Source of the DNA: Catellatospora citrea
Lineage (GTDB): Bacteria; Actinomycetota; Actinomycetes; Mycobacteriales; Micromonosporaceae
Length of the DNA stretch: 64,000 bases
Direction of reading: 5' to 3'
NCBI RefSeq assembly: GCF_003610235.1
Contig: NZ_RAPR01000001.1
Span: 5,146,001 to 5,210,000, forward strand
Shown: positions 36,184 to 44,795 of the stretch, piece by piece
Layout: each line of letters starts with the position of its first letter
Numbering within the stretch: the stretch's first letter is position 1
Notes under the pieces: model-generated
What the model was told of the DNA's origin: nothing
Database searches by the model: none
Seen by the model: the letters and a program-made list of their open reading frames with translations, nothing else
Position numbers and translations under genes: made by a program

Positions 36184-36444
36184 TCACAACGTCGCGACGT
36201 ACGACTCGGCCTGCTCCACCGCATGCAGCGTCGCGGTGAGGCACTCCTCGAGTTCCGAGGCGGCCTGGGCGAGTGCGGCCTGCGCGGCGGTGACGGCCTC
36301 GTGCCCGGAGCCCTCGACCGCGGTGGCGAGGCTGAGCTGGGCCTCGCCGAGCCGGTCGTTGGCGGAACGGACCGCGTCCTGGCCTTCCTGCACATGCAGC
36401 ATGGCGGCATCGATGGCGGCTTTGACCTCGGCGACGCTGGCCAC
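36184..36444 (-). CDS. Small helical-hairpin protein (WXG100-like size, no WXG motif)
   Basis: An 86-residue acidic protein starting MASVAEVKAAIDAAMLHVQE. It reads as two amphipathic helices of about 38 residues separated by a turn EGSGHEAVT at mid-length, the layout of WXG100 (EsxA-type) substrates, but there is no Trp-X-Gly and no tryptophan at all. The GTG start at 36444 has GGAGG 5 nt upstream. First gene of the operon followed by the 336-residue protein, the EccC-like ATPase and the membrane protein. The likeness to secreted Esx proteins is structural inference only. Confidence 0.72.
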   Translation of the reverse strand: MASVAEVKAAIDAAMLHVQEGQDAVRSANDRLGEAQLSLATAVEGSGHEAVTAAQAALAQAASELEECLTATLHAVEQAESYVATL

Positions 36445-36536
36445 GGCACCTCCACGGGGGATCGGATGGAATTCCTCCGCGAGAGTATGACGTTTTCGCC
36501 CGTTTATAACCCTTTCGCCACGCCTGACGGCGACAG

Positions 36537-37139
36537 CTACTTTTCCGACAGTGCCCTGACCGTGCGACGCTGCCGCCGCCTTCGGGAAACGGTCACCATC
36601 CACCAGACCAGGCCGATCAGGAAGACGACCACCAGGAACGGGATGATGATGGCGACGACCGACAGGCTCGCGCTCGCGCCGTCCTCGACCGTGGACACCA
36701 CGGGAGCCGCCACGCCGAGCGTCGCCGCGTTCATCACCGGGCGGGCGACCGCCTTCGTGCTGTGCACGGTGAGCGCGATGAGCAGCCCGATCACGATCGG
36801 TATCCACAACTTCTGCGTCCACAGCGCCGACGGGTCGGTGACCGTGACCGTCTCGGAGCCCGAACCCGCGGCGAACGCCATGCCGCCCGCGGTCGGCCGG
36901 ACCACGGTCTGCACCACGTCGTTGACGCTGTCCACCACCGGCACCTTGTCGGCGACGAACTCGATCGCCAGCAGCACCGCGAGGATGAGCAGCACCCACC
37001 CGTTGCTCAGCCACGACCAGGCCGAAGGCAGATTGATCAGGTTCGTGTAGCGGTCCAGCATGCCGATCACCAGCAGCGGTATGTACGCATTGAGCCCCGC
37101 GGCCGTGGCCAGCCCCGTGCCGGTCAGAAGTTCGAGCAC
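36537..37139 (-). CDS. DUF4126 family membrane protein
   Basis: A ~200-residue protein with about five hydrophobic segments. The N-terminus ELLTGTGLATAAGLNAYIPLLVIGMLDRY, the later ADKVPVVDSVNDVVQTVVRPTAGGMAFAA and STVEDGASASLSVVAIIIPFLVVVF match DUF4126. The start is uncertain: GTG at 37139 is chosen because family members begin near ELLTG; a GTG at 37166 would add nine residues. Function unknown. It is divergent from nucS. Confidence 0.82.
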   Translation of the reverse strand: MLELLTGTGLATAAGLNAYIPLLVIGMLDRYTNLINLPSAWSWLSNGWVLLILAVLLAIEFVADKVPVVDSVNDVVQTVVRPTAGGMAFAAGSGSETVTVTDPSALWTQKLWIPIVIGLLIALTVHSTKAVARPVMNAATLGVAAPVVSTVEDGASASLSVVAIIIPFLVVVFLIGLVWWMVTVSRRRRQRRTVRALSEK

Positions 37140-37210
37140 GCCCCCAGCATGCCCCGCCCGCGCCACGGACGCGAACGCTACGGCGGATACGCGTCCCTTA
37201 GGCTGGTTCG

Positions 37211-37870
37211 GTGCGTCTCGTCATCGCCCGGTGCACCGTCGACTATGTCGGACGGCTGTCATCCCACCTCCCCTCCGCCAAACGCCTGCTCATCGTGAAG
37301 GCGGACGGTTCGGTCTCGATCCACGCCGACGACCGGGCATACAAGCCGCTGAACTGGATGAGCCCACCCTGCAAGCTGATCGAGGAACCCGGCGTGTGGC
37401 GTGTGGTCAACAAGGCCGGCGAGGAACTGAGGATCGCCCTCGAAGAGGTCTTCGAGGACACCTCCCACGTCTTCGGCCCCGATCCCGGCCTGCAGAAGGA
37501 CGGCGTCGAAGCCCACCTCCAGGAGCTGCTGGCCGCCGCCCCGCACACCTTCGGCGAAGGCTTCACCCTGGTCCGCCGCGAGTACATGACCGCCATCGGC
37601 CCGGTCGACCTCCTCTGCCGCGACGCCGCCAAGGCCCACGTGGCCGTGGAGATCAAACGCCGCGGCGAAATCGACGGCGTAGAACAACTGACCCGCTACC
37701 TGGAACTCCTCAACCGCGACCCCCTGCTGGCCCCCGTCGCCGGCATCTTCGCCGCCCAGGAGATCAAACCCCAGGCCCGAGTCCTCGCCGAAGACCGCGG
37801 CATCCGCTGCGTCGTAGTCGACTACGACCGCCTCCGCGGCACCAAAAAAGACGAACTAACCCTCTTCTGA
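37211..37870 (+). CDS. nucS: Mismatch-specific endonuclease NucS (EndoMS)
   Basis: A 219-residue enzyme of the noncanonical mismatch-repair pathway of actinobacteria and archaea, which lack MutS/MutL. The N-terminal DNA-binding/dimerisation domain is [20 protein letters not shown]. The C-terminal RecB-like nuclease has GPVDLLCRD (catalytic Asp), [23 protein letters not shown] (Glu and Lys) and ends with DELTLF, a sliding-clamp-binding motif at the extreme C-terminus. GTG start at 37211. All catalytic motifs are intact. Confidence 0.95.
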   Translation: MRLVIARCTVDYVGRLSSHLPSAKRLLIVKADGSVSIHADDRAYKPLNWMSPPCKLIEEPGVWRVVNKAGEELRIALEEVFEDTSHVFGPDPGLQKDGVEAHLQELLAAAPHTFGEGFTLVRREYMTAIGPVDLLCRDAAKAHVAVEIKRRGEIDGVEQLTRYLELLNRDPLLAPVAGIFAAQEIKPQARVLAEDRGIRCVVVDYDRLRGTKKDELTLF

Positions 37871-37874
37871 ACCC

Positions 37875-37965
37875 CAAGATCCCGACGATCTTGCGCTGCC
37901 TGTGGGTACGACGCGCCCGAATCGGGCATATCCCCAACAGTTCACGCAAGATCGTCGCGATCTTG
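37875..37965. repeat. Palindrome family B, copy 2
   Basis: Arms CAAGATCCCGACGATCTTGCG (first 20 nt at 37875-37894) and its inverse ending at 37965, with one mismatch, enclose CTGTGGGTACG and its inverse CATATCCCCAACAG. The same architecture as copy 1 at 6672. It sits between convergent nucS and the TetR gene. Confidence 0.85.
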
Positions 37966-37967
37966 AG

Positions 37968-38555
37968 TTACGGAGTGAAGCCTCGGCCGACTTTTTCGAG
38001 GGCGGCGTCGACGACCTGGGTGAGGTCGAGGGTGCCGTTGGAGTCGACCCAGGCGAAGAGGGCGGGGAGCATGGCGCCGACGCAGGCGCCGGCCATGATC
38101 TGGACCTCCAGGTCGTCGTCGGGGCGGCCGATGCGGGGGGCGATGGCGGTGCTGATCAGCTTGATGTTGCCGATCAGGCCGTCGAGCAGGCGGGAGCGCA
38201 GCGCGGGGACCGAGTTCTGCAGGCGGCTGCGGAAGAGGATCTTGTCGCGGTCGGCGTCCGGCAGGTTGCTCATCGTGGTGCGTACGGCGTGCCGTAGCGC
38301 GTCGATCGGCCCCAGCTCGGCCGGGGCCGCGGCGACGGCACCGGCCAGCATCGGGTCGTACTCGTCGTCGAGGACGACGTCCTCCTTGGTGGCGAAGTAC
38401 CGGAAGAACGTGCTGGGGGAGATCTCGGCGGCGGCGGCGATCTGCTCGACCGTGGTGGCGTCGTAGCCCTGCTCGGTGAACAATCGCAGCGCGTGCTCCT
38501 GGATCAACCAGCGGGTCTTCTGCTTCTTGCGCTCACGCAACCCCGACGAGCTCAT
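37968..38555 (-). CDS. TetR family transcriptional regulator
   Basis: A 195-residue regulator with the TetR helix-turn-helix TVEQIAAAAEISPSTFFRYFATKEDVVL near the N-terminus and a C-terminal ligand-binding domain. The ATG at 38555 has GTGGAG about 8 nt upstream; a longer reading from 38573 is possible. The start lies inside the 3' end of the MFS gene on the same strand, so both are cotranscribed and the regulator probably controls its own operon through palindromes at 40072-40105. The inducer is unknown. Confidence 0.9.
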   Translation of the reverse strand: MSSSGLRERKKQKTRWLIQEHALRLFTEQGYDATTVEQIAAAAEISPSTFFRYFATKEDVVLDDEYDPMLAGAVAAAPAELGPIDALRHAVRTTMSNLPDADRDKILFRSRLQNSVPALRSRLLDGLIGNIKLISTAIAPRIGRPDDDLEVQIMAGACVGAMLPALFAWVDSNGTLDLTQVVDAALEKVGRGFTP

Positions 38556-40056
38556 GTGCGGATTCTCCACCATCGCCCGGGTCGGGGCGGCGGGCGGGCA
38601 GCAGCAGGGCGGTCAGCGCCGCCCCGACGACCGTGATCGCGGCGCAGCTCCACAGCACCGCGGCCATGCCCGCGACGAACGCGTCGTGCGCGCTCGCCGC
38701 CAGCTCCGGCCGGCCCAGCGCGGCGGCCACGGCGTACGCCCCGGCGGCCGAGTCCTGGGCGGTCCGGGTCGCATCGGCGCCGAGCCCGGCGACGTCGACC
38801 CGTCCGGTGTAGACGGCGTTCAGCAGGCTGCCGAGCAGGGCCACGCCAAGCGCCCCGGCGGCCTGCCGCATGGTCATGGTCAGCGCGGTGCCGGAGCCGG
38901 CCCGCGCCGGGGGCAGCGCGCCGAGCACGGCGTCCATCGCGGGCGCCAGCGCCAGCCCGGTGCCGAAGCCGACGATCGCGCACCAGGCGGCCGCGAAGCC
39001 GTACCCGGTGGTGGGTCCGGTGCTCGCGCCGAGCGCCAGCCCGGCCGCGGTGATGAGCAGGCCCGCGGTCACCGGCAGCCGGTGGCCGATCCGGACGGAC
39101 AGCCGGGCCGCCAGCGGCGACGCCACGAACAGGCCGCCGATCAGGGGCAGCAACCGCACTCCGGTGCCCAGGGCGTCGTAGCCGAACCCGAACGACAGGT
39201 ACTGCGGCACGACGAAGAGCAGGCCGAACAGGCCGAACGAGAGGATCGTGGCGGCGACCGCGCCCCACAGGAAGCCCGGGTCGCCGAACAGCCGCAGGTC
39301 GATCATCGGGTGGCCGGTGCGCCGCTCCCACCATCCGAACGCGGCCAGCAGCAGCACGCCGCCGGTCAGCGCGACCAGCACCAGGGGGTCGCCCCAGCCG
39401 CGTTCGGGCGCGGCGACGATGCCGTACACCAGGGTCACCAGGCCCGTCGTGGAGAGCAGTCCGCCGGGCAGGTCGGCCGGGCGCGGCTGCGGATCGCGGT
39501 TCTCCGGCATGAGCAGCGCCACCGCGATCATGCCCAGCGCCGCGACCGGCACGTTGATCAGGAAGATCGAGCCCCACCAGAAGTGGTCGAGCAGGTAGCC
39601 GCCCACGATCGGCCCGAGCGGGATGCCCAGGCCGAGGCCCAGCATCAGCACCGCGACCGCCTTCGGCCGTTCGGCGGGCGCGAACAGCGCGGGCAGCACG
39701 GCGACCGCGGTCGGGGTGAGGATCGCCGCGCCGAGGCCCATCAGGGTGCGTGCGACCAGCAGCGCGCCCAGCCCGTCGGCGTACACCGAGATCAGCGAGG
39801 CCATGCCGAGCACGGCCAGCCCGATCAGCAGCAGCCGGCGGCGGCCGTACCGGTCGCCCAGCGCCCCGAAGGGCAGCATCAGACCCGCGAACACCAGCAC
39901 GTATGCGTTGACGACCCACTGCAGCCCGTCCGTGCCCGCGTCCAGGTCCGCCGCGATCGTGGGCAGCGCGACGTTGAGCACCGTCCCGTCCAGCCCCACC
40001 GTGAGCACGCTGAGCACCAGCGCGCCCAGCGCCCACCAGCGCCGCCGATCCGACAT
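38533..40056 (-). CDS. MFS drug efflux transporter (DHA2, EmrB/QacA type)
   Basis: A 507-residue transporter with 14 predicted spans. The first helix has LDGTVLNVALPTIAADL (motif D1), then LMLPFGALGDRYGRRRLLLIGL (motif A), LMGLGAAILTPTAVAVLP and GIPLGPIVGGYLLDHFWWGSIFLINVPV (motif C), all as in DHA2 multidrug/H+ antiporters. ATG at 40056 with GGAGG 7 nt upstream. Operon with the TetR gene, whose start overlaps its end by 23 nt. Substrate range cannot be read from the sequence. Confidence 0.93.
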   Translation of the reverse strand: MSDRRRWWALGALVLSVLTVGLDGTVLNVALPTIAADLDAGTDGLQWVVNAYVLVFAGLMLPFGALGDRYGRRRLLLIGLAVLGMASLISVYADGLGALLVARTLMGLGAAILTPTAVAVLPALFAPAERPKAVAVLMLGLGLGIPLGPIVGGYLLDHFWWGSIFLINVPVAALGMIAVALLMPENRDPQPRPADLPGGLLSTTGLVTLVYGIVAAPERGWGDPLVLVALTGGVLLLAAFGWWERRTGHPMIDLRLFGDPGFLWGAVAATILSFGLFGLLFVVPQYLSFGFGYDALGTGVRLLPLIGGLFVASPLAARLSVRIGHRLPVTAGLLITAAGLALGASTGPTTGYGFAAAWCAIVGFGTGLALAPAMDAVLGALPPARAGSGTALTMTMRQAAGALGVALLGSLLNAVYTGRVDVAGLGADATRTAQDSAAGAYAVAAALGRPELAASAHDAFVAGMAAVLWSCAAITVVGAALTALLLPARRPDPGDGGESAHELVGVA

Positions 40057-40071
40057 GACATCGCCTCCAAA

Positions 40072-40105
40072 ATGATAGTCACTAGAAAATGACAGTAGCT
40101 ATCAT
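40072..40105. promoter_or_regulatory. Operator region of the MFS-TetR operon
   Basis: ATGATAG (40072-40078) and CTATCAT (40099-40105) form outer inverted repeats; TAGTCACTA (40076-40084) and TGACAGTAGCTATCA are inner symmetric sites. The stretch is strikingly AT-rich for this genome and directly precedes the MFS start, as expected for TetR autoregulation. Confidence 0.6.
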
Positions 40106-40125
40106 AATTATGGAGCGCAAACGGC

Positions 40126-40155
40126 GAGGCCCCCGGCGGGTGCGCCGGGGGCCTC
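40126..40155 (-). terminator. Terminator of the aldehyde dehydrogenase gene
   Basis: A perfect 13-bp stem GAGGCCCCCGGCG / CGCCGGGGGCCTC (40126-40138, 40143-40155) with a GGTG loop, 13 nt after the aldehyde dehydrogenase stop on the minus strand. Confidence 0.75.
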
Positions 40156-40168
40156 GTGGTGTTCCGGA

Positions 40169-41668
40169 TCAGCGGTCGCGACCGTGCAGCAGCTTCGTCA
40201 CGGTCAGCGCCAGCCGGACCGCCGACGGCTTGCGCTCGAAGGTGAGCAGGGCGGGCAGGCTCGGCAGCCGCCGCCGGGCGATGGCCTTGGCCCGGGTGAA
40301 CTCGCGCAGGCCGTCCGCGCCGTGGATGCGGCCGAAGCCCGACGCGCCGACGCCGCCGAAGGGCAGCGTGGGCAGCACCGCGAACGAGAACGCCGAGTTC
40401 ACCGCGGTCATGCCGGTGCGCAGCCGCCGCGCGATCGCCATGCCGTGGCGCTTGGAGAACACCGCCGAGCCCAGCCCGTACGCGGAGTCGTTGGCCAGCG
40501 TGATCGCCTCCTCGACCGAGGCGACCTTGGTGACCGTGATGGTCGGCCCGAACGTCTCCTCGCGCACCGCGGCCGAGGTCTCCGGCACGTCGACCAGGAT
40601 GGTCGGCTTGACGTACGCGCCCTGCACCGAGTCGGGGCCGCCCAGCAGGGCGCGGCCGCCGCTGTTCAGCGCGTCGTCGATGTGCCGGGCGATGATGTCG
40701 CGCTGGCCGGGCATCGTGATCGGGCCGACCTGCTCGCCGACCGTCAGCTTCTCGGTGCGCGCCACCAGCTTGGCCACGAACGCGTCGTACACCCGCTCGT
40801 GCACGTACGCCCGCTCGATGCCGACGCAGGCCTGCCCGGCGTTGAAGTTGGCGCCCCAGGCCGTCGCCTCGGCCGCCGCGTCGAGGTCGGCGTCGTCGGC
40901 CACGATCAGCGCGTCCTTGCCGCCGCACTCGATGAGCACGGGGGTCAGCGACTCGGCGCAGGCCGCCATCACCTTGCGGCCGGTCGCCGCGGAGCCGGTG
41001 AAGGCCAGCTTGTCCACGCCCGACCGGCACAGCGCCGCGCCGACCTCGCCGGTGCCGTGCACGATCTGCAGCACCGGGTGCTCCGGCACGACCTCGCGGA
41101 ACGCGTCCACGTAGAACTGGCCGACCGCCGGGGTGTACTCGCTGGGCTTGAACACCACGGCGTTGCCCGCGGCCAGCCCGTACGCGATGGAACCGAACGG
41201 GGTGAAGATGGGGAAGTTCCACGGGCCGATGACGCCGATGACGCCGAACGGCTGGTACTCCAGGTGCGCGGCGTACTCCGACTGCATCAGCGAGCCGCCG
41301 ACCCGGCGCGGCCCGAGGATCTTGCGGGCGTGCTTGGCGGCCCAGGCGGCGTGGTCGACCGAGACGACGATCTCCAGCAGCGCCTCGTCGACCGGCTTGC
41401 CGCCCTCGCGGTGCATCAGCTCGGCCAGCTCCTGGATGCGGTTGACCAGCAGGCTGCGCCAGGCCAGCAGGCGTCGGCGGCGCTCACGCCAGCCCAGCCC
41501 GGCCCACCACGCGCCGGCGGCGCGGGCGCGCTCGACGGCGGCGGCGACGTCCGCGGCGGTGGCGACGGGCAGGCGGGCCACCTCGTCACCGGTGGCGGGA
41601 TTCGTCGAGATCAGCTCGCCGGCCTCGACGACACTCGCGCCGGGCGGCAGGGATGAGGTGGTGGTCAC
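40169..41668 (-). CDS. Aldehyde dehydrogenase family protein
   Basis: A 499-residue NAD(P)-dependent aldehyde dehydrogenase. Catalytic Cys lies in FNAGQACVGIERAYV, the general-base Glu in LIECGGKDALIVADDADL, the cofactor loop is AFTGSAATGRKVMAA, and the oxyanion Asn is in PWNFPIFTPFGSI. It resembles succinate-semialdehyde/NADP-dependent members, but the substrate is open. GTG start at 41668. The TACTGGTCAGTA palindrome at 41685-41696 is 16 nt upstream of the start. Confidence 0.92.
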   Translation of the reverse strand: MTTTSSLPPGASVVEAGELISTNPATGDEVARLPVATAADVAAAVERARAAGAWWAGLGWRERRRRLLAWRSLLVNRIQELAELMHREGGKPVDEALLEIVVSVDHAAWAAKHARKILGPRRVGGSLMQSEYAAHLEYQPFGVIGVIGPWNFPIFTPFGSIAYGLAAGNAVVFKPSEYTPAVGQFYVDAFREVVPEHPVLQIVHGTGEVGAALCRSGVDKLAFTGSAATGRKVMAACAESLTPVLIECGGKDALIVADDADLDAAAEATAWGANFNAGQACVGIERAYVHERVYDAFVAKLVARTEKLTVGEQVGPITMPGQRDIIARHIDDALNSGGRALLGGPDSVQGAYVKPTILVDVPETSAAVREETFGPTITVTKVASVEEAITLANDSAYGLGSAVFSKRHGMAIARRLRTGMTAVNSAFSFAVLPTLPFGGVGASGFGRIHGADGLREFTRAKAIARRRLPSLPALLTFERKPSAVRLALTVTKLLHGRDR

Positions 41669-41684
41669 GCGCGCAGTCTAGGCC

Positions 41685-41696
41685 TACTGGTCAGTA
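41685..41696. promoter_or_regulatory. Possible TetR-type operator TACTGGTCAGTA
   Basis: A 12-bp near-perfect palindrome (10 of 12 symmetric) directly upstream of the aldehyde dehydrogenase start and 3' of the SDR gene start-to-end interval. Related to sites at 5162 and 52259. Confidence 0.4.
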
Positions 41697-41709
41697 ATCC
41701 GAAACATCC

Positions 41710-42399
41710 TCACGCATGGAGGTGGTCCTCGATCAGGCGGGCCGCGATCGCGGCCGGGTCCGGGAGCTCGTTGTTCTCGAACAGGTCGAGGAAGCGCTGC
41801 TGTCCGGCGAACCGGGCGGACCGGATCGTCTCCTGCATGCCGGTGTCCATCACCCCCGGGTTGACGATCTCCACCCGGATCCGGGGCTCATCCGCGTACT
41901 GCTCGGCCAGGTGCGCGAAGAACTCCTCCGCCCCGCGCTTGGTCGCCGAGTACGCCGACCAGCCGTCGATGATCCGGTGCGCCGCGCCGGAGGAGACGAA
42001 CATGATCACGGCGCGAGCCGTCGCGGGCAGGGCCGCCAGCAGGGAGTTGGTCAGCAGCATCGGCGCGGTCAGGTTCACCGCGACCGCGTTGGCCAGCTCG
42101 TCGGGCTCCAGGTCGCCGATCGGCCCGATCGGGGCGACCACCGCGGCGTTGTGGATCAGCACCACCTCGTCGGCGTCCGCGATCAGCTCGTTCAGCTCGG
42201 ACGCATGCGGCAGGGTGGACGGCTCGGCCAGCTCGCAGTGGCGCAGGATCAACCGCGGGCCGGCGGCGATGCGCTGCGCGTCGGTGAAGCCGCGACCCAG
42301 CGCCAGCACCGTGGTGTCCTCGTCGGTCTCGAACTGGTTCAGCAGCGCCTCACCCAGCCCGCGGGACACGCCTGTGATCACGACATAACGCACGCTCAC
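41710..42399 (-). CDS. Short-chain dehydrogenase/reductase (sepiapterin-reductase-like)
   Basis: A 229-residue SDR with cofactor motif ITGVSRGLGEALL, HNAAVVAPIG (NAG-like), catalytic Ser in FVSSGAAH and YSATKRGAEEF (Tyr-X3-Lys), and a C-terminal VNPGVMDTGMQ. The combination resembles the sepiapterin reductase/benzil reductase group. GTG start at 42399. It reads toward the aldehyde dehydrogenase gene on the same strand but is separated by 41 nt and an operator-like site. Substrate unknown. Confidence 0.88.
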   Translation of the reverse strand: MSVRYVVITGVSRGLGEALLNQFETDEDTTVLALGRGFTDAQRIAAGPRLILRHCELAEPSTLPHASELNELIADADEVVLIHNAAVVAPIGPIGDLEPDELANAVAVNLTAPMLLTNSLLAALPATARAVIMFVSSGAAHRIIDGWSAYSATKRGAEEFFAHLAEQYADEPRIRVEIVNPGVMDTGMQETIRSARFAGQQRFLDLFENNELPDPAAIAARLIEDHLHA

Positions 42400-42453
42400 A
42401 GGCTAGTCCGTCAGTGGCCGCGCCGGTCGGTCGGCGCGGCCACCCGAGGCCCG

Positions 42454-43530
42454 TCACTCGTATTCGGTGCCGCCCTTGCGGGTGAGGTAGGCGGGGGAGA
42501 CGAGCTTGCCGATGGCGCGGCCGCCGGTCACGGGGCTGTAGCGCTCGGGCGCGGAGCGCACGACCAGGCCCTCGCGCAGGTTCGCGCCCGTGCCGGACAC
42601 CGTCTCGGTGCCGTCGGCCAGCGCGATCAGCTCCTGCTCGGCGTACGGGCCCCGGTAGAGCACCGGGACCAGGGGCACCCCGTGCCCGGCGGCGAGCGGC
42701 GCGTACTCGTCCAGCGTCAGCCAGCGCACGCCTTCCCCGGCGTCCACGCACACGTCGAACACCGCGTAGCCGGGACGCACCCCTGCGTTCGCGCCGTACG
42801 GCAGGTCCTGCACGCCCCGGCCGAACACCTCGCCGAACACGCCGACCCGGTCGGCGCCGAGCGCACCGGCGACCGCGGCGGCGAACGCGGGCACGTCGAA
42901 CGTGCGGATCGCGCGCCAGTAGAGGTTGTGGCCGGTCTCCTTGATGGCCAGGCGCTGCTTGCCGAAGCCCTTCGAGGAGGCGTACACCGCGCCGGTGGCC
43001 GCGACGAGAGTCATCAGCGTGGCCGAGCCGTGGATCTTCTCGGTGGCTATCACCGGCTCGCCGGCCGTGAACAGGTCCGGGTAGCGGCGGATGTTCTCCA
43101 CCTCCAGCCAGGGCAGCAGGTCGGCGGCGGGCTCCATGTCCCCGGCCAGGTGCACCGGCACCGGCGGGTGCCACTTGACCACGCCGAGCAGTTCCGCGAA
43201 GTCCGTGCCCGCCGCGGCCGCCTGGGTCAGGTCCACGTCGGACAGCGCCTTCGGCAGGCAGACGATGCCCTGGGACAGCTCGCCGCGCAGGCGTACCGCG
43301 GTGATGCGGTCCTTGTTCGCGCCCGCCAGCCGACCGGTGAGGCCGAGCTCGGCGATCAGCGGCTCCGGCAGCACGGAGCCTTCGGGCAGGTAGACGGCGT
43401 GGTCCCCGGTGCGGAAGGCGCCTTTGGCGACCACCGCGCGCAGCCGTCCCACCTCGGCGAGTTCGAGCGCGTCGGCATTGGGGTGCGGGTGGATCACCAG
43501 CCGTTCCGCGGTGACCTTGAGTGTCGACAT
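42454..43530 (-). CDS. RNA ligase of the DRB0094 (Deinococcus Rnl, Rnl5) family
   Basis: A 358-residue protein with an N-terminal OB-like domain (STLKVTAERLVIHPHPNADAL, KGAFRTGDHAVYLPEGSVLPE) and a C-terminal nucleotidyltransferase. Motif I is EKIHGSA with Lys165, the position of the nucleophile in the Deinococcus enzyme. Downstream are VFGEVFG (motif IIIa-like), GVRPGYAVFDV, LREGLVVRS (motif IV) and IGKLVSPAYL (motif V). Family members seal 3'-OH/5'-phosphate nicks in which the 3'-OH strand is RNA. Unlike the 3996-5084 ligase it has no end-healing partner next to it. ATG at 43530. Confidence 0.92.
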   Translation of the reverse strand: MSTLKVTAERLVIHPHPNADALELAEVGRLRAVVAKGAFRTGDHAVYLPEGSVLPEPLIAELGLTGRLAGANKDRITAVRLRGELSQGIVCLPKALSDVDLTQAAAAGTDFAELLGVVKWHPPVPVHLAGDMEPAADLLPWLEVENIRRYPDLFTAGEPVIATEKIHGSATLMTLVAATGAVYASSKGFGKQRLAIKETGHNLYWRAIRTFDVPAFAAAVAGALGADRVGVFGEVFGRGVQDLPYGANAGVRPGYAVFDVCVDAGEGVRWLTLDEYAPLAAGHGVPLVPVLYRGPYAEQELIALADGTETVSGTGANLREGLVVRSAPERYSPVTGGRAIGKLVSPAYLTRKGGTEYE

Positions 43531-43662
43531 GCCGAGCATCGTCCCGGCCCCACATCCGCCCAGCAACCGACTTAAGCGTCGGGGCGGATTGTGTGGGCGG
43601 ACACCACTGGCGCGAGGCGTCCGGTGTGGCAGCATCCCGCGCACGGCGTGGGAGGAGCGGAG

Positions 43663-44562
43663 ATGGCTCAGCAGGTGGCGTACCGGATGGAGAGCGTGCC
43701 CGTACGCGGTGGCGAGCTGCGGGTGGGCGTGTGGGGCGACGACGGTCCGGTGCTCGTCGCGGTGCACGGCATCACGTCGTCGCACCTGGCCTGGACACTG
43801 ATCGGGCCCGAGCTGGGCCGCGACCACCGGGTGGTGGCGGTCGACCTGCGCGGCCGCGGCGGCAGCCGCGACCTGCCCGGCCCGTACGGCATGGCCGAGC
43901 ACGCCGCCGACATCGCCGCGGTCGTCCGGGCGTACGCCGACGCCCCCGTCCCCCTGATCGGCCACTCGATGGGCGGCTTCGTGGTCGCGGAGACCGCGCG
44001 CCGCTTCCCGGAGCTGGTCGAGCGCCTGATCCTGGTCGACGGCGGGGCCCCGCTGCCGCTGCCGCCCGGCATCGACGCGTCGGCCGGCCCGGCCGCGCTG
44101 GAGGAGGCGATCGCCACGACGGTGGGCGCCGTCTTCGCCCGGCTGAACATGACCTTCCCCGACCGGGACGCCTACCTGGCGCTGTGGCGGCAACATCCGT
44201 CCTTCGACCCGTGGCCCGAGGGCGCCGACGCGTATCTCGACTACGACCTGGTGGGCGAGGAGCCGCGGATGCGCGCCGCGTGTCGCATGGAGGCCGCGGT
44301 CCGCGACGGGCAGGACCTCTACGCGCTGCCGGGCATGACGCCCGCGCCGCTGCCGCGTCCCGCGGTGTTCCTGCGCGCCCCGCGCGGCATGTTCGACGAT
44401 CCGGACGCCCCGCTCTACACCCCGGGCCGAGCGAGCGAGTGGCTGCCGGGCGCGGCTGAGTCCGACGTGCCGGATGTGAACCACTACACGATCACGCTGG
44501 GCCGCGATGGCGCCGCGGCCGTGGCCGCCGCCGTCCGGGCGGGCACCCGCTGGCCACGCTGA
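43663..44562 (+). CDS. Alpha/beta hydrolase
   Basis: A 299-residue hydrolase. Oxyanion-hole segment VAVHGITSSHLAW, DLRGRGGS, nucleophile elbow LIGHSMGGFV (Ser), an acid residue in the C-terminal third and catalytic His in DVNHYTI complete the fold. A cap region (roughly 130-215) is helical. ATG at 43663 has GGAGG 7 nt upstream. Divergent from the DRB0094-type ligase gene. Substrate unknown; an esterase or haloalkane-dehalogenase-like activity cannot be distinguished. Confidence 0.88.
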   Translation: MAQQVAYRMESVPVRGGELRVGVWGDDGPVLVAVHGITSSHLAWTLIGPELGRDHRVVAVDLRGRGGSRDLPGPYGMAEHAADIAAVVRAYADAPVPLIGHSMGGFVVAETARRFPELVERLILVDGGAPLPLPPGIDASAGPAALEEAIATTVGAVFARLNMTFPDRDAYLALWRQHPSFDPWPEGADAYLDYDLVGEEPRMRAACRMEAAVRDGQDLYALPGMTPAPLPRPAVFLRAPRGMFDDPDAPLYTPGRASEWLPGAAESDVPDVNHYTITLGRDGAAAVAAAVRAGTRWPR

Positions 44563-44611
44563 CCTGCGCGACGACGGCATCCATCCGCCTGCTCGCCCAC
44601 GGGGCCGTTAA

Positions 44612-44688
44612 GAAGGGCACCTTCTACAACGCATAACGATGTGCCGAGCTGCTGCTCGTCTCGCTGACGCGAGCCGATGATGCCCTTC
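44612..44688. repeat. Palindrome family D, copy 2
   Basis: GAAGGGCA (44612-44619) and TGCCCTTC (44681-44688) enclose an internal hairpin (GCTCGTCTCGCTGACGCGAGC). The opening GTTAAGAAGGGCACC and the CATAACGATGTG core match copy 1 at 3040. It lies in the 233-bp gap between the hydrolase and dehydrogenase genes. Confidence 0.65.
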
Positions 44689-44769
44689 CTTCCGCCTGTG
44701 CACGAGTGGCTATGTTCACTTTCGGCACACGATGTGGGAACGCAGCCCCCATGGCAGACTCCCGAGTAG

Positions 44770-44787
44770 CCTTAGCGATCGTTTGGG
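44770..44787. promoter_or_regulatory. EMC-pathway palindrome, site 3 (before the fused dehydrogenase)
   Basis: CCTTAGCGATCGTTTGGG differs from site 1 (26834) at two of 18 positions and keeps the CGATCG core. It ends 8 nt before the chosen ATG, the same distance as site 2 from ecm. Confidence 0.6.
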
Positions 44788-44795
44788 AGATGGGG

